Source of the DNA: DATIRA01 sp963766505
GTDB lineage: Bacteria; Pseudomonadota; Gammaproteobacteria; Steroidobacterales; Steroidobacteraceae
DNA length: 64,000 nt
NCBI GenBank assembly: GCA_963766505.1
Contig: CAVYAL010000005.1
Coordinates: 124,001-188,000 of the forward strand
Direction: 5' to 3'
A program made the translations under genes and the position numbers. Under the pieces are notes generated by a model, which had not been told where the DNA came from, did no database searches, and saw only the letters and a program-made list of their open reading frames with translations. Each line of letters starts with the position of its first letter. Positions within the stretch are counted from its first letter, which is position 1. This document shows positions 35,744-43,218 of this stretch, piece by piece.

Positions 35744-37495
35744 TCAGTCACCAGCGCCTGGGGCCGGCACAGCGCGCAGTTCCTCACGACAGGCCAGATC
35801 GGCGAGCCGCAGCGTGGGGAAGAAGCGGATGCCGGTGAGCAAGCCGCTCAGGTCGGACTGCGCGGCGCGGTCGGCCCATTCCGTGTCGCGGCCGGCCGCG
35901 GCCAGGACGATGCCACGGGCCCGCAGCGTATCGCGCAGGTCGCGAATGGCAAACAGGCCCGTGGTGTCGATCTGGCTGACCGGCAGCAGGTCGATCACGA
36001 GCCACCGCAGACCGGGGCCCGCCGCGGCCGCGGCCGCGAGCACCTCGCGCTTGAAGTGCGGCGCACTGAAGAACACGATCGGGCCGTTGTAGCGAAGCAT
36101 CAGCAGGCCCGGCCTCGAGCGCGCCGCAGGGTGGCGCACGACCGACTGGTAGCCGGCATCGCCCTCGAGCTCGCCCAGGATCTCGACGCTCGGCCGGGCC
36201 GTCAGCTTCACGAAGCGCAGCAGCGCCAGAACAACGACCATCAGGATTGCCTGGATTGCGCCAAAGACGAGCACGCTCGCGGTCGCGATCATCGCCAGCC
36301 AGAATTCCTGCGGCTCGATGCGGTATATGGCGCGGAGGTCGCGCCAGTCGAGCAGCGACAACCCGGCGCTGATCAGGATTGCGGCGAGCGCGACCGACGG
36401 GATGTACTGCAGCGGCCCGGTGAAGAAGAGCAGCACAGGCACGAGCGCCGCCGCGGCCACGAGCCCGGCCACCTGGGTGCGCGCACCTGAGGTCTCGGCG
36501 ACGGCGGTCCGCAGGCCGGAGCCGGTGACCGCGAAGCTCTGCGAAAGGGCCGCAGCGACGTTCGCCGCACCGAGCGCCGCGATCTCCCGGTCCGCGTCGA
36601 CGTCGTAGCCGTTCTTCTGCGCGAAGCTCCGCACCGCGAGCATCGTGCTCGAGAAGCTGAGCAGCGTCAGGCCGGCCGCCTCGGCCAGCAGCACGGGCAT
36701 CTTGTGCAGCGGCACGTGCGGCAGCGCCAGCGCCGGCAGCCCCGCAGGCACCTCGCCGATGACGCCCACGCCCACAGCCTGCAGTCCGAGATACTGGACG
36801 ACGACGCCCGCGACCAGCATTGCCGCCAGCGCCGCCGGCAGCCGCGGGACAAACCGAGCGGTTGCCACAAGCACGCCGAGCGACGTCAGGCCCACGACCA
36901 GCGTCGGCAGGTGGGTGCGCGGCAGGCTGGCCAGGAACTCGAGCACGCGCGGGAAAAATCCCTCGGCCGCGAGCGCGATGCCGAACAGCGGGCCGAACTG
37001 GGACAGCACGATGCTGAGCGCGAGCCCGTTCATGAAGCCCACCAGGACCGGTCGCGACAGGAAGTCGGCGATCGCGCCGAGGCGCAGGAAGCTGGCGGCC
37101 AGGCACATCAGTCCCACGAGCAGGGTCAGCATGATCGCGAGCGGGAGGTGCTGCGATGGATCGCCGTCGGCAAGCACGCCGACGGCGGAGGCGACCAGGG
37201 CTGCGGCCGCCGCCGACGTACCGACGATCAACTGTCGTGAGGTACCGAGTACTGCATAGGCCACGAGCGGCAGGATGCCCGCGTAAAGCCCATACTCGGG
37301 CGGCAGGCCCGCGAGTTGCGCGTTGGCGATGCCCAGCGGCACCGTCACCGCAGCCACCGCGATGCCGCCCGTCACGTCGTGCGGCAGATCGACCAGACGG
37401 TAGTTGCTCAGTGCCGCGAGGCCCGGTGCCAGGGTCCTGAGTCGGCTGCGGACTGACCGGGGTTGTGGAGCGCTGGGGTCGCTGATGGAAGGCAC
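35744..37495 (-). CDS. SulP-family anion transporter with STAS domain
   Basis: The 583-aa inner-membrane protein carries the SulP signature PLGIANAQLAGLPPEYGLY in the first helices, and about 10-12 further helices (SLGVLVATARFVPRL and others). The C-terminal STAS domain has the strand LVIDLLPVSQIDTTGLFAI. Members carry sulfate, bicarbonate or other anions, usually with H+ or Na+. The start is GTG 37495; a small ORF ends three bases upstream. The open frame to 37606 is not needed. The location near alkylsulfatase genes (13 kb away) could suit sulfate handling, but this is not evidence of linkage. Confidence 0.9.
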   Translation of the reverse strand: MPSISDPSAPQPRSVRSRLRTLAPGLAALSNYRLVDLPHDVTGGIAVAAVTVPLGIANAQLAGLPPEYGLYAGILPLVAYAVLGTSRQLIVGTSAAAAALVASAVGVLADGDPSQHLPLAIMLTLLVGLMCLAASFLRLGAIADFLSRPVLVGFMNGLALSIVLSQFGPLFGIALAAEGFFPRVLEFLASLPRTHLPTLVVGLTSLGVLVATARFVPRLPAALAAMLVAGVVVQYLGLQAVGVGVIGEVPAGLPALALPHVPLHKMPVLLAEAAGLTLLSFSSTMLAVRSFAQKNGYDVDADREIAALGAANVAAALSQSFAVTGSGLRTAVAETSGARTQVAGLVAAAALVPVLLFFTGPLQYIPSVALAAILISAGLSLLDWRDLRAIYRIEPQEFWLAMIATASVLVFGAIQAILMVVVLALLRFVKLTARPSVEILGELEGDAGYQSVVRHPAARSRPGLLMLRYNGPIVFFSAPHFKREVLAAAAAAGPGLRWLVIDLLPVSQIDTTGLFAIRDLRDTLRARGIVLAAAGRDTEWADRAAQSDLSGLLTGIRFFPTLRLADLACREELRAVPAPGAGD

Positions 37496-37497
37496 CG

Positions 37498-37620
37498 TCA
37501 GTCGAGCCGCTTCAGGTCCGCCCACCCGACCCACGTGGTCTGGATGCCGGTGCAGAGCACCATCAATGCCGTGCGGCAGACCATCACCGGCGCCCGCAGG
37601 AGCCACTGGACGTAGGACAA
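37498..37620 (-). CDS. Possible 40-aa membrane peptide coupled to the SulP gene
   Basis: A TTG start at 37620 is preceded by GAGGGGAC at good spacing. The peptide is hydrophobic in the middle (APVMVCRTALMVLCTG) and ends DLKRLD. Its stop lies two bases before the SulP GTG start, as in translational coupling. The frame is open upstream to 37752, but that part looks non-coding. I know no family for it. Confidence 0.4.
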   Translation of the reverse strand: MSYVQWLLRAPVMVCRTALMVLCTGIQTTWVGWADLKRLD

Positions 37621-37779
37621 TGGTTCAGTCCCCTCGTCGGACGAAGCGTGGAGCCGATTGTAGCCCGATCGCATTCGAGATAAGAAAAGCGGCGGAGTCA
37701 CGCTGACCCAGTAGCAGCTCGAGGCACACATCGGCTCCGCAAAGCCCGGCACACGGGGACGGCGGCCGACTCCGTCGGA

Positions 37780-37798
37780 TGGGCAACTCGATTGCCCA
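37780..37798. terminator. Hairpin downstream of the alpha/beta hydrolase
   Basis: TGGGCAA and TTGCCCA form a seven-base-pair perfect stem around CTCGA. It lies about 30 bases after the end of the hydrolase gene on the minus strand. There is no T-run. Confidence 0.35.
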
Positions 37799-37830
37799 GT
37801 GGGCCGTTGACCGGCGAGTGCGCAGCGACA

Positions 37831-39412
37831 TCACGGACCCGCGAAAGGTTGCGCGTCGGCGTCGGCAGGCGCGAACGTCGACAACAGCGCCTCGAGCCTG
37901 ACCGGGACACCGCTTGGCAGCGTCGTGGCGATTTCGCGTCCGCTCGCGACCGGAGGCGCCTCGATGCCCTCCTCGACGCGCGCCAGCAGGTACGGGAAGA
38001 ACGGGTTCGACGGCAGAGCGCGTCAGGAAGTCCTGGTCGACGATCAGCGCGCCCCGTTCTCCGCGCGCATCCAGCACCCCGAGGTTCAGGCCGAACTCCG
38101 TGCGGTTCGCCGGATCGGGCTGGGTGCCGTACAGCGGGTCGTCCGGCGGAATCGGGATCGCCAGGTGAGAGAGCGAAAAAATGCCTGCCGGGTACGGCAG
38201 GCCGAGCGGACGCTCGATCGCCTGCAACTCGCCCGGCGCGATGCTCCTCTCGACGGTGGCGTCGGTGTCGTCGCCCGCATTGACCACGGCGGTGAAGCGA
38301 TAGGCCTGCGGCGTCGTGGGCGTGAGCCGCTCCAGCGCCACGTAGGCGGACGGTCGCAGCAGCGGGCCGAACTTGACCGTGCGATTCACGTCGAACAGCA
38401 CGATCTCGCTGCCGTTGTCCGGCACGAAGGCATACAGGGCGGCGAGGATCGCGGGCGTGCTGACCGTGAAGTCGATCACCGACTGGAAGGTCAGCACCGG
38501 CGGCATCGTCGCCAGTTGTCCGGCGCGCCCGAGCCGCTGGATCTGAGCCTGCAGCGCGTCGGTCAGCCGGTACGACTGGCGGGCCCCGTTGACAGGAAAC
38601 GAGTTGTACTTGAACGGGTTGAACTCCGGGAGATTGCTCAGCCAGGCCGCCCTGGCAAACGGTGGCAGCATCGCAGGCAGCCCGGCCAACCCGGCAAAGC
38701 GGGCGAAGCGCGTGATTCCGATCATCGGCGTGAACAGCACCAGTCGGTCGGCGGGCGGCAAGCGTGGGTCCTCGATCGCGTCGAGCGAATACTTCACCGC
38801 CAGCGCGCCGCCGTTCGAAAATCCGACCAGGTGCAGCGGCAACGGCGCGGGCACCCGCCGCCGCGCTTCGCGAACCGCGAGCCGCGTTGCCGCCGACCAG
38901 TCTTCCCAGCGCACATCCGTCAAACCGGCGGGGACCGTGCCGTGGCCGGGCATGCGCATGCCGATGGCGAGGAATCCGTGCTCGGCATAGCGCCGCGCGA
39001 TGTGTCGCAGGCTGTAGGGCGAGTCCGTGAGCCCGTGCAGCAGCACCACGGCGCCCCTCGGCGCCGACGCCGGCTCGATCACGTAGGAGCGATTCCAGTC
39101 GTGCGCGAACTTCGGCGGGAACACGGGGCTGCCCTCGAAGTAGCGGTTGTAGGGAACGCGCGCGTCCGGCTCGAGTCGCTGAGTGACGTTGGCCAGCACG
39201 CTGTCGAAGATCGCCTGCTCTTGCTCGACGTAGCGCGGCCAGTCGGCGGCATCGAGCTCGCCGGCCCGCAGCTCGACGGGCACATAGGTGTGCCACGGCT
39301 GCAGCGGCGGTCCCTGCAACGCGCGATAGGAACGCACGGCGAGCGCTGCCATGCCGATCAGCAGGATTGCGACCAGCAAGCGAACAAGAACACGTTTCAT
39401 ATGCATCGTCAT
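37831..39412 (-). CDS. Membrane-anchored alpha/beta hydrolase, C-terminal frameshift
   Basis: The start region has an N-terminal anchor (RVLVRLLVAILLIGMAAL). The alpha/beta hydrolase core has an oxyanion segment VVLLHGLTDSPYS and the nucleophile motif GFSNGG. A likely catalytic His is in SLSHLAIPIPPDDP. Around 38015-38030 the frame breaks after VDQDFLTR. A different frame then continues with SNPFFPYLLARVEEGIEAP and ends in PFAGP at 37831. The span is 3n+1 bases, so a single indel explains it, and only about 55 residues lie beyond it. Start codons at 39412, 39406 and 39400 are all in frame. The substrate is unknown. Confidence 0.8.
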
Positions 39413-39464
39413 TGGTTGTCGCCAGCAGTCAGCCCCCCGATCCTCGGCAGGCAGCGTCCCGTGT

Positions 39465-39566
39465 AGCCGGAGGGGTCCGTTGGCCCGGCGAGTTGCCGGG
39501 TCGGTGATCGTTGTAATCCTCCCACGAGGCATTGATCTTGCACCGGGCGTCGTCGATCGACAAGAA
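39465..39566 (-). mobile_element. IS3-family transposase C-terminal remnant
   Basis: The frame contains SIDDARCKINASWEDYNDHR followed by a PGNSPGQRTP segment. This matches the end of IS3-type OrfB transposases (pattern D-A-R-x-K-I-x-x-W-x-x-D-Y-N-x-x-R-P-x-x-S-L-G-x-x-T-P). Only about 34 residues are left, with substitutions (the Ser-Leu-Gly is Ser-Pro-Gly). No terminal repeats could be defined. It lies directly behind the first codons of a truncated Crp-like gene. Confidence 0.5.
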
Positions 39567-39600
39567 CCGGCTGGCGTTCGGGGATCGGGATCGTGGGCAT
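39567..39600 (-). pseudogene. Truncated Crp-like regulator, first codons only
   Basis: The frame starts MPTIPIPERQPVL at 39600. It matches the N-terminus of the intact Crp-like gene starting at 43111 (MASIPIPERLAIL). The upstream DNA is also matched to that gene's promoter region. After about 11-13 codons the similarity stops and an IS3-transposase remnant follows. The rest of the regulator is missing. Confidence 0.65.
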
Positions 39601-39616
39601 GCGAAGAGATTTCTCC

Positions 39617-39640
39617 CGATTGTGCAAGGCTGGATAATCT
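39617..39640. promoter_or_regulatory. Crp-like operator, copy 1 (imperfect palindrome)
   Basis: CGATTGT, ten bases, then ATAATCT. It aligns base for base with the perfect palindrome at 43129-43152, with one mismatch in each half relative to AGATTGT/ACAATCT. It begins 40 bases before a TAGAAT sequence at 39657-39662, the same distance as in the other copy. It faces the 52-aa ORF and the DUF1254 gene. Confidence 0.6.
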
Positions 39641-39656
39641 CCCGAGCGCCATTCCA

Positions 39657-39662
39657 TAGAAT
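39657..39662 (+). promoter_or_regulatory. Candidate -10 box, copy 1 (TAGAAT)
   Basis: TAGAAT lies 40 bases after the first base of the operator. A transcript start about seven bases downstream would place the operator centre near -41, the class II activator position. No good -35 box is seen. The same box and spacing recur at 43169-43174. Confidence 0.5.
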
Positions 39663-39703
39663 CATGTCTACCCCCACGCACGTGGGCACGGGAAGACTGG
39701 TTC

Positions 39704-39862
39704 ATGTCGAGAGCACGACATCTGGTGCCCTGGCTCGCCGCCGGCCTGCTGGTCGCTGCCGCAGCATTCTCACCGGCGCGCGCCGCAGAGCCCGATCATG
39801 ACGGGCGACTGGGCGCCGCCGGCCATCGCCAGACGCTGAATCTCACGGAGTTCATGCCATGA
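39704..39862 (+). CDS. 52-aa exported peptide overlapping the DUF1254 gene
   Basis: The ATG lies about 35 bases after the inferred transcript start. The peptide has a clean signal sequence (LVPWLAAGLLVAAAAFSPAR, then AA) and only about 23 mature residues, ending TLNLTEFMP. Its stop overlaps the DUF1254 ATG (ATGA), so the two are coupled. It occupies the position that the DUF1254 gene itself has at the second promoter copy. It may be a leftover N-terminus of a deleted exported protein, or a true leader peptide. Confidence 0.5.
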   Translation: MSRARHLVPWLAAGLLVAAAAFSPARAAEPDHDGRLGAAGHRQTLNLTEFMP

Positions 39863-41367
39863 AAACCAGGAATCATCTCGTCATCGCCTGTGTCTGCGCG
39901 GTCGCCGCATGGACGCCGCTGTCCGGCGCGCAGGAACAACCCCCCCGCTATAGCGCCAAAGTGCCGCCGTCGATCACGACGCCCGACCGGGCAGAAACCG
40001 AGCTATTGGGAACGCTCAGCTTCCGCGACGGCATGCCGAACGCCGAGACCGCCGACAAGGCGCAGGATTTCCTCATGGTATCGCGGGGCGTGGAGGCCTT
40101 TCTCTCGGGCCTGTCGGCCACGTCCGTGCAGGGCATGATGGATGGCTACAAGAGCATCGGCGTCAATCCGGGTGACCTGGTCATCACCCGGTTCATGGAC
40201 GCCCGCATGTTGTTCCTGACCCCCAACACCTCGACCGTTTACGGGTCGGCGGAGCTGAACGTCGCCGACGGTCCGATCGTGCTGGTGATCCCGCCGCGCG
40301 TGCTGGGCCCCGTGATGGATGGCATGATGCACTACATTACGGATGTCGGCTTCGTCGGCCCCGACCAGGGCAAGGGCGGCCGTTATCTCTTCGTGCGGTC
40401 GGACTACGAGGGCCCGATACCCGACGGCTACTTCGTCATCCGCACGCCATCGAACCGCAACCTCCTGTTCTTCCGGTTCTTCATCGAGGGCGGGAACGTC
40501 GACGCGGCGGTGGACTCGGCGCGCCGGGATTTCAACATCTATCCCCTCGCCCTGGCCGGCAAGGCGCCGCCCGTCCGTGTCGTCGACGCGACAGGCTGGC
40601 AGTTCAACACCATCTTCAGCAATGATTTCACCTACTTCGAAGAGCTGAACCGGGTGGTGCAGAACGAACCGCCCGAGCTGTTCGATCCGCAGCTCTACGG
40701 CACCTTTGCGGCCATCGGCATCCGCAAGGGACAGCCCTTCGAGCCCGATGCGCGCACCCGGAAGCTCCTGACCGATGCGGTCGCCATCGGCAACGCGTAC
40801 GCCCGCGCGATCACCTTTGCGCCGCGCGACTCGGAGCGGCTGCGGGTCTGGCCGGACCGGCAGTACTTCGATTGGAAAGGGACCTGGGACTTCAAGGTGG
40901 ACAGCGGCCTGTCGCTCGATGACCGCACGCGCTGGTACTACAGCGTGACCGGTCATTCGGAATCGATGGTTACGCCACAGGTCGGGGCGGGATCCGTCTA
41001 TCCCTACTTCACGCGCGACGTGAACGGCGACTACCTGGATGGCAGCAGGACCTACAGCCTCACCATGCCCGGCCCGGTCCCCGCCCGGAACTTCTGGGCC
41101 TTCACCGTCTACGACAACCAGCATCGCTCTCTGCTCGAGACCGACCAGCGCTCCGCGGGCATAGACAGCAACCGGGAAGGGCTCACGCCGAACCCGGATG
41201 GCAGTTACACCGTCTGGTTTGGCCCGAAACCGCCCGAGGGCCGCGAGGCCAACTGGGTGCAGACATGGCCCGGCCGCGGCTACTTCGTCATCATGCGCCT
41301 CTTCGGCCCGCTCGAGCCGTGGTTCGACCAGACCTGGCGGCCCGGCGACGCCGTGCCCATCGACTGA
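39859..41367 (+). CDS. DUF1254/DUF1214 domain-containing exported protein (502 aa)
   Basis: The signal peptide ends near SGAQEQ (residue about 24). The DUF1254 region has TRFMDARMLFLTPNTSTVYG and VADGPIVLVIPPRVLG. The C-terminal DUF1214 region has YFTRDVNGDYLDGSRTY, PARNFWAFTVYDNQ and a final NPDGSYTVWFGPKPPEGREA turn. It is probably periplasmic; the chemistry is unknown. It is coupled by ATGA overlap to the preceding 52-aa ORF. An operator and -10 box identical in layout to those of the 43219 gene lie upstream. Confidence 0.88.
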   Translation: MKTRNHLVIACVCAVAAWTPLSGAQEQPPRYSAKVPPSITTPDRAETELLGTLSFRDGMPNAETADKAQDFLMVSRGVEAFLSGLSATSVQGMMDGYKSIGVNPGDLVITRFMDARMLFLTPNTSTVYGSAELNVADGPIVLVIPPRVLGPVMDGMMHYITDVGFVGPDQGKGGRYLFVRSDYEGPIPDGYFVIRTPSNRNLLFFRFFIEGGNVDAAVDSARRDFNIYPLALAGKAPPVRVVDATGWQFNTIFSNDFTYFEELNRVVQNEPPELFDPQLYGTFAAIGIRKGQPFEPDARTRKLLTDAVAIGNAYARAITFAPRDSERLRVWPDRQYFDWKGTWDFKVDSGLSLDDRTRWYYSVTGHSESMVTPQVGAGSVYPYFTRDVNGDYLDGSRTYSLTMPGPVPARNFWAFTVYDNQHRSLLETDQRSAGIDSNREGLTPNPDGSYTVWFGPKPPEGREANWVQTWPGRGYFVIMRLFGPLEPWFDQTWRPGDAVPID

Positions 41368-41439
41368 CAGTGGAGCGAGACACATAGACCGTCGCCCACC
41401 GTTGATGACGGCTGCTCCCGCCAGGCGCCGTCCCTCACC

Positions 41440-42312
41440 TCAGCTGACACGCGGGACGGTGGCCGGCGGATCGGTGATGCGCCTGCGGAGCATCACGGCG
41501 ATGAACAGTACCGGCGCCTGGAGCAGCACAAACAAAGCGCTGAAGACTGCGAACTCCCGCTGCTGGAAGGTCGTCACTGCCAACAGCGCTGCGATGCCCG
41601 CATTGCGCACCCCGAACTCGATCGCCAGCACTGCCCGGTCGCTGCGGTCCAGGTGGAGCAGGATGCCGCTGAACCATCCGGCCAGCAGGGCCAGCAGCGT
41701 GAAGCTGAGCGTGAGCAGCACGACTTCCCGGAACAGCGCGACGACGGCGTGCCGCTGATCGAGGAATACCAGGACGAGGAACAGCGCGAGCAGGCCGAAG
41801 CCGAAAACCCGGATAACCCGCCTCCCGCGCGCGAGGGCGGCAGGAAAGAGGTGCCTCAGCGCCATACCGACCGCAACCGGCAGCAACAGGAACAGCAGCA
41901 GGCGGGCCGTCATTGCGCCCACCGGAACGCCGAAGGCCTCGACGCCGAGCGCCGCCGGCACGACGGCAGCGAACAGCAACGGCATCGCCGCCAGCGCAAC
42001 AACTGCGGAAATCGTCGTCAGCGCAATCGAGAACGCGACGTTCAGGCGGGCGACGGAGCAGTAGTAGTTGGACAGGACCCCGCCCGGGCTGACTGCCACG
42101 AGGAGCAGCCCGACCGACAGGACCGGATCCGGCTGCAGCAGCCGGATCAACAGGACCGCCAACACCGGCAGGAGCACCAGCTGGCCCAGCGTTCCCCCGG
42201 CCAGCGCCAGGCGCCTGCGCAGCGAGGCTGTAAGTTGCGCGCGCGAGATATCGCTGCCGACGATGGCCATCATCAGGAACACGACGATCGAGAGCAGGAC
42301 CTCGAGAGTCAT
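41440..42312 (-). CDS. Bile acid:Na+ symporter (BASS) family transporter
   Basis: The 290-aa inner-membrane protein has about 9-10 helices. BASS features include LVAVSPGGVLSNYYCSVARL (the broken-helix region after TM4) and FGVRNAGIAALLAV in the second half. Family members use Na+ to import organic acids, including bile acids, pantoate or other carboxylates; the substrate here is unknown. It lies between two DUF1254 genes and is convergent with the first. The next gene upstream, on the same strand, is the Crp-like regulator. Confidence 0.9.
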   Translation of the reverse strand: MTLEVLLSIVVFLMMAIVGSDISRAQLTASLRRRLALAGGTLGQLVLLPVLAVLLIRLLQPDPVLSVGLLLVAVSPGGVLSNYYCSVARLNVAFSIALTTISAVVALAAMPLLFAAVVPAALGVEAFGVPVGAMTARLLLFLLLPVAVGMALRHLFPAALARGRRVIRVFGFGLLALFLVLVFLDQRHAVVALFREVVLLTLSFTLLALLAGWFSGILLHLDRSDRAVLAIEFGVRNAGIAALLAVTTFQQREFAVFSALFVLLQAPVLFIAVMLRRRITDPPATVPRVS

Positions 42313-42403
42313 GGACGGGATGTTCCAGCCTGGACCGCCGTAAGCCCGGATACGTTCATGACCCTCGGCGTGCGGGACGGCCGCACCGGCGGCGTGAAGC
42401 TCG

Positions 42404-43111
42404 TCACCCGCCCGCCGCGATGGCTCTCAGCCCCGGCGCGTCGACGACCCGCAGCGTCCGGTAACCCTGCTCGATCAGGCCGCGGGGCTCGAACCGGCGC
42501 AGCGCCTGCACCAGGGTGGAGCGGGAGACGTGCGCCATCGCCGCCAGCTCGCCCTGCGTCACGGGCACTTCGGTCCGTTCCGGGCGCGAGCGCGGTGGCG
42601 GGTTCAGCCCGGTTATGCGCAGCAGCACGCTCGCGCAGCGGCGGTCGTGGTCATCGAGCAGCGAGTCGGCGTACGCGGAGATGGCCGTGTCTCCGTATTC
42701 CATGATGCCGCTGGCAATCACCTCCCACCATTCGGGTCGTGCCTCGAGCAGCGCCCTGAGGTTGCGATCGGGTATGCCGGCCATCAGCGTATCGACGCGA
42801 GCCACTGCGCTCACACGCGGCGCGCTCCGTCCCACGACCGTTCCGTAGCCGATCCAGGACCCCTCGTGCGCAATGTGCAGCAGGGGATTGTCGCCCACGC
42901 CGAACCGCGAGTAGATCTCGACCGCTCCCTCGACAATGCCGCAAAAGTTGACCTGGGTATCGGTGGTCCGGTAGATCGGCCGACCGGCGGGGCAGGTCAC
43001 CCATGCGCAGCGCGACAGGACGGCGTCCTGGAACTCTTTCGGGGCACGGCCGAACCATCCCTCGTTGTTCTTCAGGATCGCCAGCCGTTCGGGAATCGGT
43101 ATCGAGGCCAT
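42404..43111 (-). CDS. Crp/Fnr-family transcriptional regulator
   Basis: The 235-aa protein has an N-terminal cyclic-nucleotide-binding-like beta-roll (about residues 20-125, with GIVEGAVEIYSRFGVGDNP). A dimer helix and a C-terminal winged helix follow, with VTQGELAAMAHVSRSTLVQA as the helix-turn-helix near residue 185. The Fnr-type Cys cluster is absent and the cAMP-pocket Arg-Ser pair is not evident, so the ligand is unknown. The ATG at 43111 is preferred, and the perfect palindrome at 43129-43152 lies just upstream. It is divergent from a DUF1254 gene and probably regulates it and itself. Confidence 0.88.
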   Translation of the reverse strand: MASIPIPERLAILKNNEGWFGRAPKEFQDAVLSRCAWVTCPAGRPIYRTTDTQVNFCGIVEGAVEIYSRFGVGDNPLLHIAHEGSWIGYGTVVGRSAPRVSAVARVDTLMAGIPDRNLRALLEARPEWWEVIASGIMEYGDTAISAYADSLLDDHDRRCASVLLRITGLNPPPRSRPERTEVPVTQGELAAMAHVSRSTLVQALRRFEPRGLIEQGYRTLRVVDAPGLRAIAAGG

Positions 43112-43128
43112 GCGAAAAAAGGCTCCCC

Positions 43129-43152
43129 AGATTGTGCGCGGCTGAACAATCT
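43129..43152. promoter_or_regulatory. Crp-like operator, copy 2 (perfect 7-10-7 palindrome)
   Basis: AGATTGT, ten bases, ACAATCT. It is a perfect inverted repeat in the gap between the Crp-like gene and the DUF1254 gene. Its left end is 18 bases from the Crp-like start codon. Its centre is 41 bases before the transcript start expected from TAGAAT at 43169, which fits class II activation of the DUF1254 gene and self-control of the regulator. Confidence 0.7.
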
Positions 43153-43168
43153 TCCAGCCGCCGCTACC

Positions 43169-43174
43169 TAGAAT
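43169..43174 (+). promoter_or_regulatory. Candidate -10 box, copy 2 (TAGAAT)
   Basis: TAGAAT is at the same 40-base distance from the operator start as at 39657. There is no recognisable -35 box, as expected for an activator-dependent promoter. The DUF1254 start codon is about 38 bases after the expected transcript start. Confidence 0.5.
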
Positions 43175-43218
43175 CAAGAGTTACCCGGTATGCCGCCTTA
43201 CGCTGAAGGAGAGAAACC

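Noticed and set aside
37925..39466. A 513-codon plus-strand frame
   Set aside because: It is antisense to the alpha/beta hydrolase, which has clear catalytic motifs.
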